Source: Streptomyces sp. CG 926 (GTDB lineage: Bacteria; Actinomycetota; Actinomycetes; Streptomycetales; Streptomycetaceae). From it: a DNA stretch of 64,000 bases. The stretch is taken from contig NZ_QGGZ01000001.1 in assembly GCF_003148825.1 (NCBI RefSeq), positions 744,001 to 808,000 of the forward strand, read 5' to 3'. The position numbers and the translations under genes are program-made. Below are positions 23,977 through 32,921 of the stretch, piece after piece. The notes beneath the pieces were generated by a model. That model was not told the DNA's origin and made no database searches. It saw nothing but the letters and a program-made list of their open reading frames with translations. Position 1 is the stretch's first letter, and the number at the start of each line of letters is the position of its first letter.

Positions 23977-24859
23977 CATCACTTCGAAGGCCACGGGCAA
24001 GAGCGACGACCTGGCCGGCCTGGAGGCGGGCCTCGACGCCCTCGACGCGGTCCAGACGCACCGCACCCCGATCCGCGAGATCCTCGTCAAGAAGGTCTTC
24101 CCGCCGGTCCTGGCCGTGAGCCTGGTGCTCCTGGTCTGGCAGGTCCTCGTCGCGACGCACGTCACCGAGGAGACCAAGCTCCCCGCGCTGTCCGCGGTGT
24201 GGGACAGCCTGTCCGACATGTGGCTCAAGGGCACGCTGCTGGAGGTCATCTGGACCAGCGTCTCCCGCGGTCTGCTCGGCTTCCTGCTGGCTCTGGCCAT
24301 CGGTACCCCGCTCGGTCTGCTCGTCGCCCGGGTGAAGTTCGTCCGCGCCGCGATCGGCCCGATCCTGCAGGGCCTGCAGTCGCTGCCGTCGGTGGCCTGG
24401 GTGCCGCCGGCCGTCCTGTGGTTCGGCCTGAACGACGCGATGATGTTCACGGTGATCCTGTTGGGCGCCGTCCCGTCCATCGCCAACGGCCTCGTCTCCG
24501 GCATCGACCAGATCCCGCCGCTGTACCTGCGGGCCGGCCGCACCCTGGGTGCCACCGGTCTCGCCGGGGCCCGGCACATCGTCATGCCGGCCGCGCTGCC
24601 CGGCTACCTGGCCGGTCTGAAGCAGGGCTGGGCCTTCTCCTGGCGCTCGCTGATGGCCGCGGAGATCATCGCCTCCTCGCCGGACCTGGGCCTGGGCCTG
24701 GGCCAGTTGCTGGAGAACGGCCGCAACAACATCGACCTGCCGGGCGTGTTCCTCGCGATCATCCTGATCCTGGTGGTCGGCATCGCCATCGACCTGCTGA
24801 TCTTCAGCCCGGTCGAGCGGTGGGTGCTGCGCAGCCGCGGTCTGCTGGCGAAGAGCTGA
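23963..24859 (+). CDS. ABC transporter permease (SsuC/TauC-like)
   Basis: A 298-aa integral membrane permease with about six helices (roughly 45-65, 100-125, 135-155, 160-185, 215-240, 265-285) and the EAA-type loop 'EIIASSPDLGLGLGQLLENGRNN'. It overlaps the ATPase gene, so the three transporter genes form one unit. The N-terminal 40 residues are hydrophilic and cytosolic. With the preceding lipoprotein and ATPase it forms a complete sulfonate/nitrate-class importer. Confidence 0.93.
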   Translation: MASTDITSKATGKSDDLAGLEAGLDALDAVQTHRTPIREILVKKVFPPVLAVSLVLLVWQVLVATHVTEETKLPALSAVWDSLSDMWLKGTLLEVIWTSVSRGLLGFLLALAIGTPLGLLVARVKFVRAAIGPILQGLQSLPSVAWVPPAVLWFGLNDAMMFTVILLGAVPSIANGLVSGIDQIPPLYLRAGRTLGATGLAGARHIVMPAALPGYLAGLKQGWAFSWRSLMAAEIIASSPDLGLGLGQLLENGRNNIDLPGVFLAIILILVVGIAIDLLIFSPVERWVLRSRGLLAKS

Positions 24860-24864
24860 TCGCC

Positions 24865-25620
24865 ATGTCCCGCGCCCTTGTGGTCATCGCCCACGGCAGC
24901 CGCGACCCGCGGCACGCGGCGACCGTGCACGCCCTCACCGAGCGGGTGCGGGCGCTGCGGTCGGGGCTGCGCGTGGAGACGGCCTTCCTCGACTTCAACA
25001 CCCCGACGGTGGGGCAGGCCCTGTCCTCGCTCTACCTGTCCGGCGTACGGGAGGTCGTGGCGCTCCCGCTGCTGCTGACCCGCGCCTTCCACGCGAAGTC
25101 CGACATCCCGGCGGCGCTCGCCGAGTCGACCTCGCGCCTGCCGGGGCTGTCGGTGCGGGTGGCGGACGTCCTCGGGCCGTCCCCGCTCCTGCTGACCGCC
25201 CTCGAACGCCGGCTCCGCGAAGCCGGCCTCACCCCGGCGGACCGCGCCACCACCGCCGTGGTGCTCGCGGCCGCCGGCTCCACGGACCCGGAGGCGATCG
25301 CAGTGATCGCTGAAACCGCGCGGGAGTGGCGGCGCACCGGTTGGTGTGCCGTGCGGCCTGCGTTCGCCTCCGCCGCTCTGCCCCGTACGGAGGATGCCGT
25401 ACGGGCCCTGCGCGCCGAGGGCTTCGAACGGGTGGCGGTGGCCCCGTACGTCATCGCCCCGGGCCGTCTCCCGGACCGGATCACGGCCGGCGCCGAGGCC
25501 GCGGGCGCGGACGTCGTCGCCGACGTCCTGGGCGCGGCCCCGGAACTGGCCCGCCTGATACTGCGCCGCTTCGACGCGGCCGCGACGACGCCCGCCCGCC
25601 TGCCGGCCCTGTCGGCCTAG
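24865..25620 (+). CDS. CbiX/SirB-type sirohydrochlorin chelatase
   Basis: A 251-aa two-lobed class II chelatase. The first half has 'VVIAHGSRDPRH' (active-site His at about 10) and 'LTRAFHAKSDIP' (second His). The C-terminal half repeats the fold with changed residues ('VVLAAAGSTDPEA', 'VAPYVIAPGRLPDRI'), as in long CbiX proteins. It inserts Fe2+ or Co2+ into sirohydrochlorin. At the end of a sulfur operon, ferrochelation to make siroheme for the sulfite reductase is the natural role; cobalt use in B12 synthesis is the alternative. Start ATG 24865, five bases after the permease stop. Its stop overlaps the convergent LtrA gene. Confidence 0.9.
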   Translation: MSRALVVIAHGSRDPRHAATVHALTERVRALRSGLRVETAFLDFNTPTVGQALSSLYLSGVREVVALPLLLTRAFHAKSDIPAALAESTSRLPGLSVRVADVLGPSPLLLTALERRLREAGLTPADRATTAVVLAAAGSTDPEAIAVIAETAREWRRTGWCAVRPAFASAALPRTEDAVRALRAEGFERVAVAPYVIAPGRLPDRITAGAEAAGADVVADVLGAAPELARLILRRFDAAATTPARLPALSA

Positions 25621-26783
25621 GCGGTCGCCTTGCGGCGGCGGGCCGACAGGGTGCGGGCGTAGAGCAGGTGGGCGATCGCCTCGGCGGCGAGCAGCAGCAC
25701 CACCAGCCAGGGCGCGAGGGCGTCCGAGGCCATCGCCACCAGGACCGGGATCGCGATGCCGGGCACGGCCCAGACCGCGACGGCCGCGGGGCTCCGGCCG
25801 AAGCGCAGGGCGATGACGGCATGGGCCGCGTGGTAGAGGGCCAGGCCGCCGGCCAGCGCCCATACCGCGCCCCGGGCGAGGTGGGCGTGGCCCGATTCCT
25901 CGACCGCGGTGGCCAGTCCGGCCGCCATGCAGAGGATCCCCGCGGTCACGAAGTAGTGCAGGAACCCGCCGACGTCACGGGCCAGCAGGTACGCCCGCAT
26001 GCCTTCGGCCGAGCCGAGCATCAGCTCCGCCGTCGTCGAGCCGAAGTCGAAGTACGACCACCACAGCGCGGCCAGCAGGACGAACCCGAGCACCGCGACC
26101 ACCGCGGCCCGGACGGTCCACGCGTCGTCCATCGAGGTCACCAGGCCCAGCACGGACTCGCCGAGCACGATGATGACGAACAGCCCGACCCGCTCCACGA
26201 GGTGCCCGGTGTCGAGCCGTCCGGGGACACCACGACCCCGGGCGGTGAGCAGCAGGACCATCTCGGCGGCGATCAGGACCGCCCACATCGCGTACCGCCA
26301 GGGCGAGGGGACGGCCGCGGAGGCCGCCCACAGCAGCCCGGACAGCAGGCAGTAACTCAGTGGCCGCCAGCGGGGGACCCGGTCCGGCGCGGGGAAGCGG
26401 GTGGCGGGCCACCACAGTCCGAGGAGGACCAGCCGGGTGCCCGCGTACCCGAGGGCATACACGGCGCCGCGGGTGCTGTCGGCCTCGGGGACGGCGGCGG
26501 CCATGGCGGCCAGGCAGAGCATGGCGAAGAGCATCAGGAGCCGGCGGTGGGCCCCGTCGTCCTCGAAGAGGTTCGCCGAGACCGTGAGGTTGATCCACAT
26601 CCACCACGGCGGGAAGAAGAGCCCGAGGAACACGGCGAAGTCCCGTAGCCCCGGGTCGCCGTGCAGCTCGTGCGAGAGCTGGGCGGCGAAGGCCACGAAG
26701 ACGAGGTCGAAGAACAGCTCCAGCCAGGCGGCGTGGCGGCTCTCCCGCTCGCGCGGCGCCGCCGCCGCGTCCATCGCGCTCAT
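25617..26783 (-). CDS. Low-temperature-requirement A (LtrA) family membrane protein
   Basis: A 388-aa protein with about 11 short hydrophobic helices. The N-terminal signature 'HAAWLELFFDLVFVAFAAQLSHEL' and 'FPPWWMWINLTVSANLFE' are characteristic of LtrA proteins, later joined by 'RVGLFVIIVLGESVLGLV' near 210. LtrA was named from a Listeria cold-growth mutant; the biochemical role is still unknown. Start is the ATG at 26781-26783, after which the family homology begins; the open frame upstream is proline/glycine-rich and unlikely to be translated. It converges on the chelatase with a four-base overlap. Confidence 0.9.
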   Translation of the reverse strand: MSAMDAAAAPRERESRHAAWLELFFDLVFVAFAAQLSHELHGDPGLRDFAVFLGLFFPPWWMWINLTVSANLFEDDGAHRRLLMLFAMLCLAAMAAAVPEADSTRGAVYALGYAGTRLVLLGLWWPATRFPAPDRVPRWRPLSYCLLSGLLWAASAAVPSPWRYAMWAVLIAAEMVLLLTARGRGVPGRLDTGHLVERVGLFVIIVLGESVLGLVTSMDDAWTVRAAVVAVLGFVLLAALWWSYFDFGSTTAELMLGSAEGMRAYLLARDVGGFLHYFVTAGILCMAAGLATAVEESGHAHLARGAVWALAGGLALYHAAHAVIALRFGRSPAAVAVWAVPGIAIPVLVAMASDALAPWLVVLLLAAEAIAHLLYARTLSARRRKATA

Positions 26784-26908
26784 CGGGGCCGTCCGTCCGG
26801 GCTCTGGGCCGAGGTGTTCGGGTACGAGCCCCGAGCCTGCCCGTGCCCCCGCTCCTGCCGGCACCGGCGCACCGCCGGGTCATCCGGATGGGCCAAGCGG
26901 CGCCGGAG

Positions 26909-27883
26909 TCAGGGCAGGTGCCAGATCTGGGTGGTCACCAGGTAGAAGACCAGCACCCAGAAGGCGAGCAGGGCGACGACGATGCCGACGCCGATGAGGT
27001 TGGCCTTGGTCGCCGGTTCGTCCGGCGTCGGGCGCAACCACCTTCCGAGCAGCGGGTTCACGTAGTAGGGCATGGTCACGAAGCTCATGACGAAGCTCGA
27101 CAGCAGGTTGCCCACGAGCAGTCCGAGCCACAGGGGCATCCCCAGCGGGGACGTGGCGAGCGCCAGCAGGACGACGGTCGGATAGAGACCGACCCAGACG
27201 GCGACGGCGGTCTTGGTGACCGACGGTGGGGGTCCTTCCCGGCCGTTCTCCTCGAAGGCGAACCAGCTGCCGAAGGAGTTGTCGACGGTGCGCAGGTCGA
27301 AGTCGTAGTCCTTCCCCTCGGCGAGGACCTTGCGCCTGCGGTCCGACGTCAGCCAGGCGTCGAGATGCTGGGCGTTGTCGAAGCGGTACAAGGTGGTCCA
27401 CTCGTCCTGGAGGCCGTCGACGGGCGGGAAGAACTCGCTGCCGCGGAAGCCCTCGAACCTGCTCTCCTCCTCGGCCATGCGGCGCTGCCACGCGAGGAAG
27501 TCCTCGACGTGCTCCGGGTGCACGCGGTGGGTGATGACGACGGTCACCGACGCGTCCTGCGAGGGGGTGTGGCCGCTCACCACCTGTTGGGTTCCGGGTC
27601 CGTCGAGGTAGCGGTCCCCTACCTCCAGGAGCTGCTGCCGGGTGGAGCTGTTGATCCACGCCTGCAGGTGGGGTACCGAGTCGAAGCGGTAGACGATGAC
27701 CCACTCGGGCTGGAGGGAGGTGGGCGGGGCGACCTCGACGCCGAGGTACCCGTCGTAGGCGGAGGCGGCGGTGTTGACGCCCTGCTGCCACTCCTCGTAC
27801 TCCCGCTCCCGGCCCGGCAGCACCTTCTGCGCGATGATCGCCGTGGCCTCGGCGTCCGCTGCGTGGCTGTTCTCGGTGTTCAT
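26909..27883 (-). CDS. Tandem ABM-domain protein with C-terminal membrane anchor
   Basis: This 324-aa protein contains two antibiotic-biosynthesis-monooxygenase-like ferredoxin folds in tandem (about 12-105 and 110-200). Each has 'PGRE..YEEWQQG'/'PEHVEDFLAWQRR' and a 'W..VYRFDS..HLQAWINSS'-type stretch. Three hydrophobic helices follow at about 225-245, 250-275 and 300-322. This architecture fits the membrane-linked ABM group (COG3224-like). The start overlaps the stop of the upstream molybdenum hydroxylase gene (ATGA), so it is coupled to it. ABM folds can bind heme or quinone-like aromatics; here it could anchor the hydroxylase or pass electrons to the membrane. That is inference. Confidence 0.85.
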   Translation of the reverse strand: MNTENSHAADAEATAIIAQKVLPGREREYEEWQQGVNTAASAYDGYLGVEVAPPTSLQPEWVIVYRFDSVPHLQAWINSSTRQQLLEVGDRYLDGPGTQQVVSGHTPSQDASVTVVITHRVHPEHVEDFLAWQRRMAEEESRFEGFRGSEFFPPVDGLQDEWTTLYRFDNAQHLDAWLTSDRRRKVLAEGKDYDFDLRTVDNSFGSWFAFEENGREGPPPSVTKTAVAVWVGLYPTVVLLALATSPLGMPLWLGLLVGNLLSSFVMSFVTMPYYVNPLLGRWLRPTPDEPATKANLIGVGIVVALLAFWVLVFYLVTTQIWHLP

Positions 27884-30609
27884 GTGCTTGAGGCCTTCGG
27901 GAGCGGCTGCTTCTCGCCGAGCCGGCTGTAGATCCGGTCGGGTGTCAGCGGCAACGACCGGTAGCGGATCCCCGTCGCGTCCTGCAGGGCGTTGGCGAGG
28001 GCGGGGGCCACCGGGTTGATGCTGCATTCGGCCATGCCCTTCGAGCGCATCGGGCCGACGGAGTCGGCCGAGTCCACCAGGAGGACCTCGGTGCGCGGGA
28101 CGTCTGCGTAGGTGGGGATGCGGTAGTTGCGGAGGTTCGGATTGACCATGACCCCGTTCTCGTCGATCCGGAAGTTCTCGGTCAGCACGAAACCGATTCC
28201 CTGGGCGACGGCGCCCTCCACCTGTCCGCGGACCTGGGCGGGGTTGATCAGGACACCGGCGTCGACCGCCTGGACGCTGTGCAGGACACGGATCTCACCG
28301 GTCACCCGGTGGACCGCGATCCGGAACCCGTGCGCGTTGGAGACGGCACTGCGCGGCGATCCGTAGGCCTTGCGGGCGGCGGTGAAGCGGATGCCGCGCG
28401 CCCGCGCCGACGCGACGAGTTCGGCCAGCGAGACGCGGTGGTCCCCGCAGACGACGCCGTCGTCGTCCATCGAGCACATGACGGGGTGGATGCCCGTCCG
28501 GGCGGCGGCGAACTCCACGATGCGGTCGCGCACGGCGCCCGCCGCCCGCAGGACCGCGTTGCCGGACACGAACAGGCCCGCGCTGGCGAAGGCCCCGGTG
28601 TCGAATCCCGTGCGGTCGGTGTCGGACTGCACCAGGCGGATCCTCGACGTGGTGGTGCCCAACTGCTGGGCCGCGATCTGGACGTGGGCGGTCGAGGTGC
28701 CCTCGCCGAACTCGACCGTGCCGACGGCGACCTCGTACATGAGGTCGTCGCCCAGCGTCACCCAGGCCTCGGAGATGTGTTCGGTCGGGGGCGCGGTCTC
28801 GTGCAGGGAGGCCGCGACGCCCGCCCCGACGAGCCAGTCGGGGCCGAGGTGCGGGTCCTGGTCCGCCGTCCGGGCCAGGGCTCGGTCCACCAGGTCGACG
28901 CACTTCGCGAGGCCGTCCTCGGTGAACATCACGTCGTCGGGACCGTCGTGCATGGCCACGAGCGGGTCGCCCGGCCGCACGATGTTGCGGCGGCGCAGTT
29001 CGAACGGGTCCATGTGCAGGGCGAGGGCCAGTTCGTGCATGGCCGATTCCACGGCGAAGGCCGGCTGCGTCATCCCGTAGCCGCGCAGTGCCCCGCTCGG
29101 CACGGTGTTGGTGTAGACGGAGTACGCGTCGTACTTCTTGTTGGGGCAGCGGTAGATCATGACGGCCGCGCCGCCCGCGAACAGCGTTTCGCCGCCGTGG
29201 TTCCCGTAGGCGCCCGTGTCGGACACGTTGCGGACCTGGAATGCCGTGAGGGTGCCGTCCGCCTTCGCGCCCAGCTTGACGGTGAGCGTCATCGGGTGCC
29301 GCGGCGAGGCCGTGGTGAACTCCTCCTCGCGCGTGTACTCGAAGCACACGGGCCGGCCGGTGTCCAGCGCGCCGAGCGCGGCCAGATCCTCCGAGATGAC
29401 CTCCTGTTTGCCGCCGAACCCGCCGCCCACGCGTTTGCAGAACACCCGGAGCTGGTCGGGACGCAGCGCGAACAGGTGGGCGAGCTTGACCTTGGCGATG
29501 GAGGGTGACTGCGAGCTGGTGCGGACGTTGAGGCGTCCGTCCTCCATCCAGGCGATCGAGCCATGGGTCTCCAGGTGCGCGTGCTGCACGCGCGGTGAGG
29601 AGTACGTGGCTTCGTGGATGACGTCGGCCTCGGCGAACCCGGCGTCGACGTCGCCGATGTGCGAATGGATTTCGAGGAGGATGTTGCGGACGGGGTCGCG
29701 GACGAAGGGGTCGTCCGCGCCGTGGATCTGCGGGGCCCCGTCGGCCATGGCCGCCTCGGGGTCGAACACCGCGGGCAGCACCTCGTACTCGACGGCGACC
29801 CTTCGGCAGCCCTCCTCGGCGGCCCCTGGCGTGTCGGCGAGGACCGCGACGACGCGCTGGCCCGCGAAGCGCACCGTGTCGTCGAGGATGTAGGTGTCGT
29901 CGGGGTCGACGAGGTGGTCGGTGTGGATCGCCGTGGTGAAGGCCCTGCGCGGCACGTCCTTCCAGGTGTAGACCCGTTGCACGCCGGGCACCGCGAGGGC
30001 GGCGCTCTTGTCGATCGAGAGGATCCGGGCGTGGGCGTGCGGCGAGTGCAGCACCTTGAGGTGCAGCATGCCGTCCATCCGGGTGTCCATCGTGAACTCG
30101 GCGCGACCGGTCACCACGTCGTCGGCCGCGGGTGCGCCGACGCTCCTTCCCACCGCCTTCCCCGGCTCCGCGCTCTCCACGCCGACGAGGCCTCGCACGG
30201 CGTCCTCGATCGCCCGGTAGCCGGTGCAGCGACAGAGGTTGCCCTTCAGCGCCCGGGGCAGATCGGCCTTCTGGGCCTCGGTGAAGGTCGCCGAGGTCAT
30301 GATCATCCCTGCCGTGCAGAAGCCGCACTGGAATCCCGGGGCGTCACGGAACTGCCGCTGCACGGGGTGCAGGCCGCCGGGTGATCCCAGCCCCTCGATG
30401 GTGGTGACCTCGTGGCCGTTCGCGCGGAAGGCGGGGGTGATGCAGCTGTGCACGGGAGCGCCGTCCAGCCATACCGTGCAGGCGCCGCAGTCTCCGGCGT
30501 CACAGCCCTTCTTGACACCGTGGTGGCCGAGCGAGCGCAGGAAGGTACGCAGGCACTGGCCGGGGGCCGGCTCCTCGTCGAAGGTGTTGCCGTTCACCCG
30601 GTACGTCAT
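27880..30609 (-). CDS. Molybdenum hydroxylase: fused 2Fe-2S and molybdopterin subunits
   Basis: This 909-aa xanthine dehydrogenase-family protein joins what are usually two subunits. Residues 1-145 hold both [2Fe-2S] clusters: plant type 'CDAGDCGAC' with a later Cys, and 'CGFC' plus 'CRC'. Residues 160-900 are the Mo-cofactor domains with 'GGGFGGK', 'GALRGYG' and the catalytic base Glu in 'SKGMAECS'. At the loop that in xanthine oxidase reads E-M-G-Q-G it reads E-F-G-E-G, so the Mo-facing Gln is replaced by Glu; the substrate may therefore not be xanthine. Four-base overlaps tie it to the FAD-subunit gene upstream and the ABM gene downstream. Confidence 0.92.
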   Translation of the reverse strand: MTYRVNGNTFDEEPAPGQCLRTFLRSLGHHGVKKGCDAGDCGACTVWLDGAPVHSCITPAFRANGHEVTTIEGLGSPGGLHPVQRQFRDAPGFQCGFCTAGMIMTSATFTEAQKADLPRALKGNLCRCTGYRAIEDAVRGLVGVESAEPGKAVGRSVGAPAADDVVTGRAEFTMDTRMDGMLHLKVLHSPHAHARILSIDKSAALAVPGVQRVYTWKDVPRRAFTTAIHTDHLVDPDDTYILDDTVRFAGQRVVAVLADTPGAAEEGCRRVAVEYEVLPAVFDPEAAMADGAPQIHGADDPFVRDPVRNILLEIHSHIGDVDAGFAEADVIHEATYSSPRVQHAHLETHGSIAWMEDGRLNVRTSSQSPSIAKVKLAHLFALRPDQLRVFCKRVGGGFGGKQEVISEDLAALGALDTGRPVCFEYTREEEFTTASPRHPMTLTVKLGAKADGTLTAFQVRNVSDTGAYGNHGGETLFAGGAAVMIYRCPNKKYDAYSVYTNTVPSGALRGYGMTQPAFAVESAMHELALALHMDPFELRRRNIVRPGDPLVAMHDGPDDVMFTEDGLAKCVDLVDRALARTADQDPHLGPDWLVGAGVAASLHETAPPTEHISEAWVTLGDDLMYEVAVGTVEFGEGTSTAHVQIAAQQLGTTTSRIRLVQSDTDRTGFDTGAFASAGLFVSGNAVLRAAGAVRDRIVEFAAARTGIHPVMCSMDDDGVVCGDHRVSLAELVASARARGIRFTAARKAYGSPRSAVSNAHGFRIAVHRVTGEIRVLHSVQAVDAGVLINPAQVRGQVEGAVAQGIGFVLTENFRIDENGVMVNPNLRNYRIPTYADVPRTEVLLVDSADSVGPMRSKGMAECSINPVAPALANALQDATGIRYRSLPLTPDRIYSRLGEKQPLPKASST

Positions 30610-31433
30610 GACGCACCCCCTGCGGAGAGTTCACGGCGGATCTCTTCGGCGTAGTACTTCGTGAGATGGCGCCGGTGGCCGGGAGTACCGTTCGGATCGT
30701 CGAACCAGAGGTCGGCGGGGATGACGTCGATGCTCTGCTGGAGGGTCGGGGCGTCGGGCATGGTGTCGAACACCATGTGCACGGGCCGGGTGGTGCCGGC
30801 GGTGACGGTGAGCCTCAGGTCGCCGCGCCCGGGGGTGCGCGTGCCGATGAGGAACACCGTCGAGCGGCCGAGGCGGGTGAGCGTGAACCGGCGGTGCGTG
30901 GCGTGTTTGCGCAGGGCGTGCGCGGGAATCTCGACGCGCCGCAGGAGCTCCCCGGGCGTGAGGACGTTGCGGTGGTCTCCGGTCACGAAGTCGAGGGCGT
31001 CGACGGTGCGTGTCGTCCCGTTCGGGGCCCACAGCTCGTACCGGGCCTCCAGCGCGACCGTCAACGTGATCATGGGTCCGGCCGGCAGCGACATGCAGAT
31101 GTTGCCTCCGACGGTCGCCGCGTTCCAGACCTTGAACGAGGAGAGGAACGCCTCGCAGCTCGTCGCGATGAGCGGGGCCGCGGTCCAGTCGGCCGGGGGC
31201 GCGAAGGCGTAGAGGTCACGGACGGTGCAGGTCGCGCCGATCTCCAAGCCCTTGTCGCCCGGCACGAGGGGGGCCCAGCGCAAGGAGGTCAGGTCGACGA
31301 GGCGGCGCAGGTCCGGTTGCTCCGCGGAGAACAGCCAGGTCCCGCCGGCGAGCCAGGCGTCGCCCTCGCGCCAGTCCGCGCCGGGCCGGTCCGGCGGGCG
31401 TCGGACGACTTCGGTGATCGTGTTGAGGTCCAC
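30606..31433 (-). CDS. Molybdenum hydroxylase FAD-binding subunit
   Basis: A 275-aa CoxM/XdhB-type FAD subunit. It has 'WLAGGTWLFSAEQPDLRRLVDLTSL' near 28, the second FAD loop 'SFKVWNAATVGGNICMSLPAGPMI' (about 99-122; usual pattern ATIGGNI) and a C-terminal CO-dehydrogenase flavoprotein domain. It accepts electrons from the 2Fe-2S centres of the downstream fusion protein. The start is a GTG at 31431-31433, immediately preceded on its strand by a perfect palindrome that overlaps the ribosome site. First gene of the three-gene operon. Confidence 0.9.
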   Translation of the reverse strand: MDLNTITEVVRRPPDRPGADWREGDAWLAGGTWLFSAEQPDLRRLVDLTSLRWAPLVPGDKGLEIGATCTVRDLYAFAPPADWTAAPLIATSCEAFLSSFKVWNAATVGGNICMSLPAGPMITLTVALEARYELWAPNGTTRTVDALDFVTGDHRNVLTPGELLRRVEIPAHALRKHATHRRFTLTRLGRSTVFLIGTRTPGRGDLRLTVTAGTTRPVHMVFDTMPDAPTLQQSIDVIPADLWFDDPNGTPGHRRHLTKYYAEEIRRELSAGGAS

Positions 31434-31447
31434 GGGGATCGATCCCC
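31434..31447. promoter_or_regulatory. Perfect 14-base palindrome at the start of the hydroxylase operon
   Basis: GGGGATCGATCCCC directly abuts the GTG start and contains the ribosome-binding purines. A protein binding here, or local RNA pairing, would block translation of the first gene. It may also be chance. Confidence 0.35.
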
Positions 31448-31680
31448 CTCACGACGGCGGTCGTGTCACGGACCGCCCGCCGGCGACCGGTGTGCTCGGG
31501 GCCCGGGGCGAAGCCCGGGTCCGGGCCCGGGTCGATGTCCGGGCCGGACACGGCCGCTGCGGTCGAAGCACTGCGGCGAGGACCGGCGGACGGAGAGACT
31601 CCTCTTCAGCGTATCCCCGGCCGTCCCTGCCCCGCCCGCCGAACGGCGACGCGCTCCGGCAGCGGGCCTCACCGGGTCTG

Positions 31681-31790
31681 GCGGGGGCGCGTTCTGCAGG
31701 GGCGCTCGGCGGACGCGCTCGATGGGGGCGCTCGGCGGGCGCCTTCGGCCGGGGCGCTCGGCCGACGCCTCAGCGGGGGCGTTCTGCGGT
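31681..31790. repeat. 26-base tandem repeats, about 3.5 copies
   Basis: GGGGCGCTCGGC starts at 31699, 31725 and 31751, exactly 26 bases apart, with a partial fourth copy at 31776 and a related GTTCTGC-containing edge on both sides. It fills most of the 364-base gap between the hydroxylase operon and the reductase gene. The rest of the gap (31448-31680) holds nothing I can identify. Confidence 0.7.
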
Positions 31791-31797
31791 GGAACCG

Positions 31798-32799
31798 TCA
31801 GAGGCGGGCCGTCGCCTCGTCCGCGAGGGCCGTCAGGTCCTCGATCGACATCGCGCCCGGCGGCAGGCCCTCCCGGGCGAAGATGTTCGCCGCGTGCCGC
31901 AGCACGTCGTTGACCGGTGTCGGCACCCCGTGCAGCCGGCCCAGCAGGGAGATCTCCCCGTTGAGATAGTCCGCCTCCACCGAGCCCGTGCCGCGGGCCA
32001 GGCTCTGCCAGGACGAGCCGCCCCGCAGGCCGGCCGGCTGCTCCACCTTGCCGTCGCGGGCCAGCGCCTGCTCGGCGTCCGAGGCGTACGGGACACCCGC
32101 GGCCCGGAAGGCGGCCTTGCCCTCGCGGACGGCCCGCAGCAACAGCGCCGCCTTCGCCGGGTCCGGCTCCGGTCCGGTGGTCGCCTGGATCGCGTTGCCC
32201 AGGTTCCCCAGCAGCTTCGCGTACTTCCAGCGCATCACGTCCGGGGCCGCCGGCGCCCCGAAGCCGGCCTTGGCGAGGTCCGCCGCGACCGCCCGGGCCA
32301 GGTCGTCCGTGCCGCCCGCCGCCCGGCCCACGTGCAGGATGCCGGTCAGCGGCGCGCACAGCGCCGAGACCACGCCCGGCTCCAGGAAGGTGGCGGGCAG
32401 CCATACGCACACCCCGTACACGCGCGCGAAGCGCCGTAGCGCCAGCCGCTCGCTCTCGACGCCGTTCTGCGCGCACAGCACCGGCAGGCGCTGTGCGGCC
32501 GTACCGCCGCCCACGACCTCCGCGTCGCCCCACGCGTCGAGCGCCGCGATGGCGTCCTGGGTCTTCACCGACAGCAACAGCACGTCGTCGGGGCGCAGTT
32601 CACCCAGTTCGTCCGGTTCGGTGACCACGGGCAGCCGGTGGACCCGGGTCCCGTCGGCCGTCGTGAGCCGCAGCCCCTCGGCCCGCAGGGCCTGCGCGTG
32701 CGCGCCGCGGGCGACGAGGACCACCTCGCCGCCCGCCTCCGCGAGCCGTCCGCCGATGGTGGCGCCGACCGCGCCCGCGCCGATGATGATGTAACGCAT
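31798..32799 (-). CDS. 2-dehydropantoate 2-reductase (ketopantoate reductase family)
   Basis: This 333-aa NADPH-dependent reductase has an N-terminal Rossmann motif 'IIGAGAVGATIGGRLAEAG' (about 4-22), the 'VKTQD' loop with the family Lys near 73, and 'CAQNGVESE' near 100. The C-terminal helical ApbA_C domain includes a conserved Lys/Asn region 'RWKYAKLLGNLGNAI' near 188. It would make pantoate for coenzyme A, but Streptomyces often has several paralogs, so the substrate is not certain and panE is not assigned. Start ATG at 32797-32799. The tandem repeats lie just beyond its stop. Confidence 0.87.
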   Translation of the reverse strand: MRYIIIGAGAVGATIGGRLAEAGGEVVLVARGAHAQALRAEGLRLTTADGTRVHRLPVVTEPDELGELRPDDVLLLSVKTQDAIAALDAWGDAEVVGGGTAAQRLPVLCAQNGVESERLALRRFARVYGVCVWLPATFLEPGVVSALCAPLTGILHVGRAAGGTDDLARAVAADLAKAGFGAPAAPDVMRWKYAKLLGNLGNAIQATTGPEPDPAKAALLLRAVREGKAAFRAAGVPYASDAEQALARDGKVEQPAGLRGGSSWQSLARGTGSVEADYLNGEISLLGRLHGVPTPVNDVLRHAANIFAREGLPPGAMSIEDLTALADEATARL

Positions 32800-32921
32800 G
32801 CCACGAGCCTGGCACATCCGGCCGCCGGGGTCTGCGTCGGGGCAAGACGAACTGCCGTGCGGACGGGGGCGCGCGTTGCCCGGGGTACTTCCGCCGGCCG
32901 GTCGGGTTCGTCCGGCCGAGC

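Noticed and set aside
31681..31790. 26-base repeats as a CRISPR array
   Set aside because: Tandem without unique spacers; no cas genes nearby.
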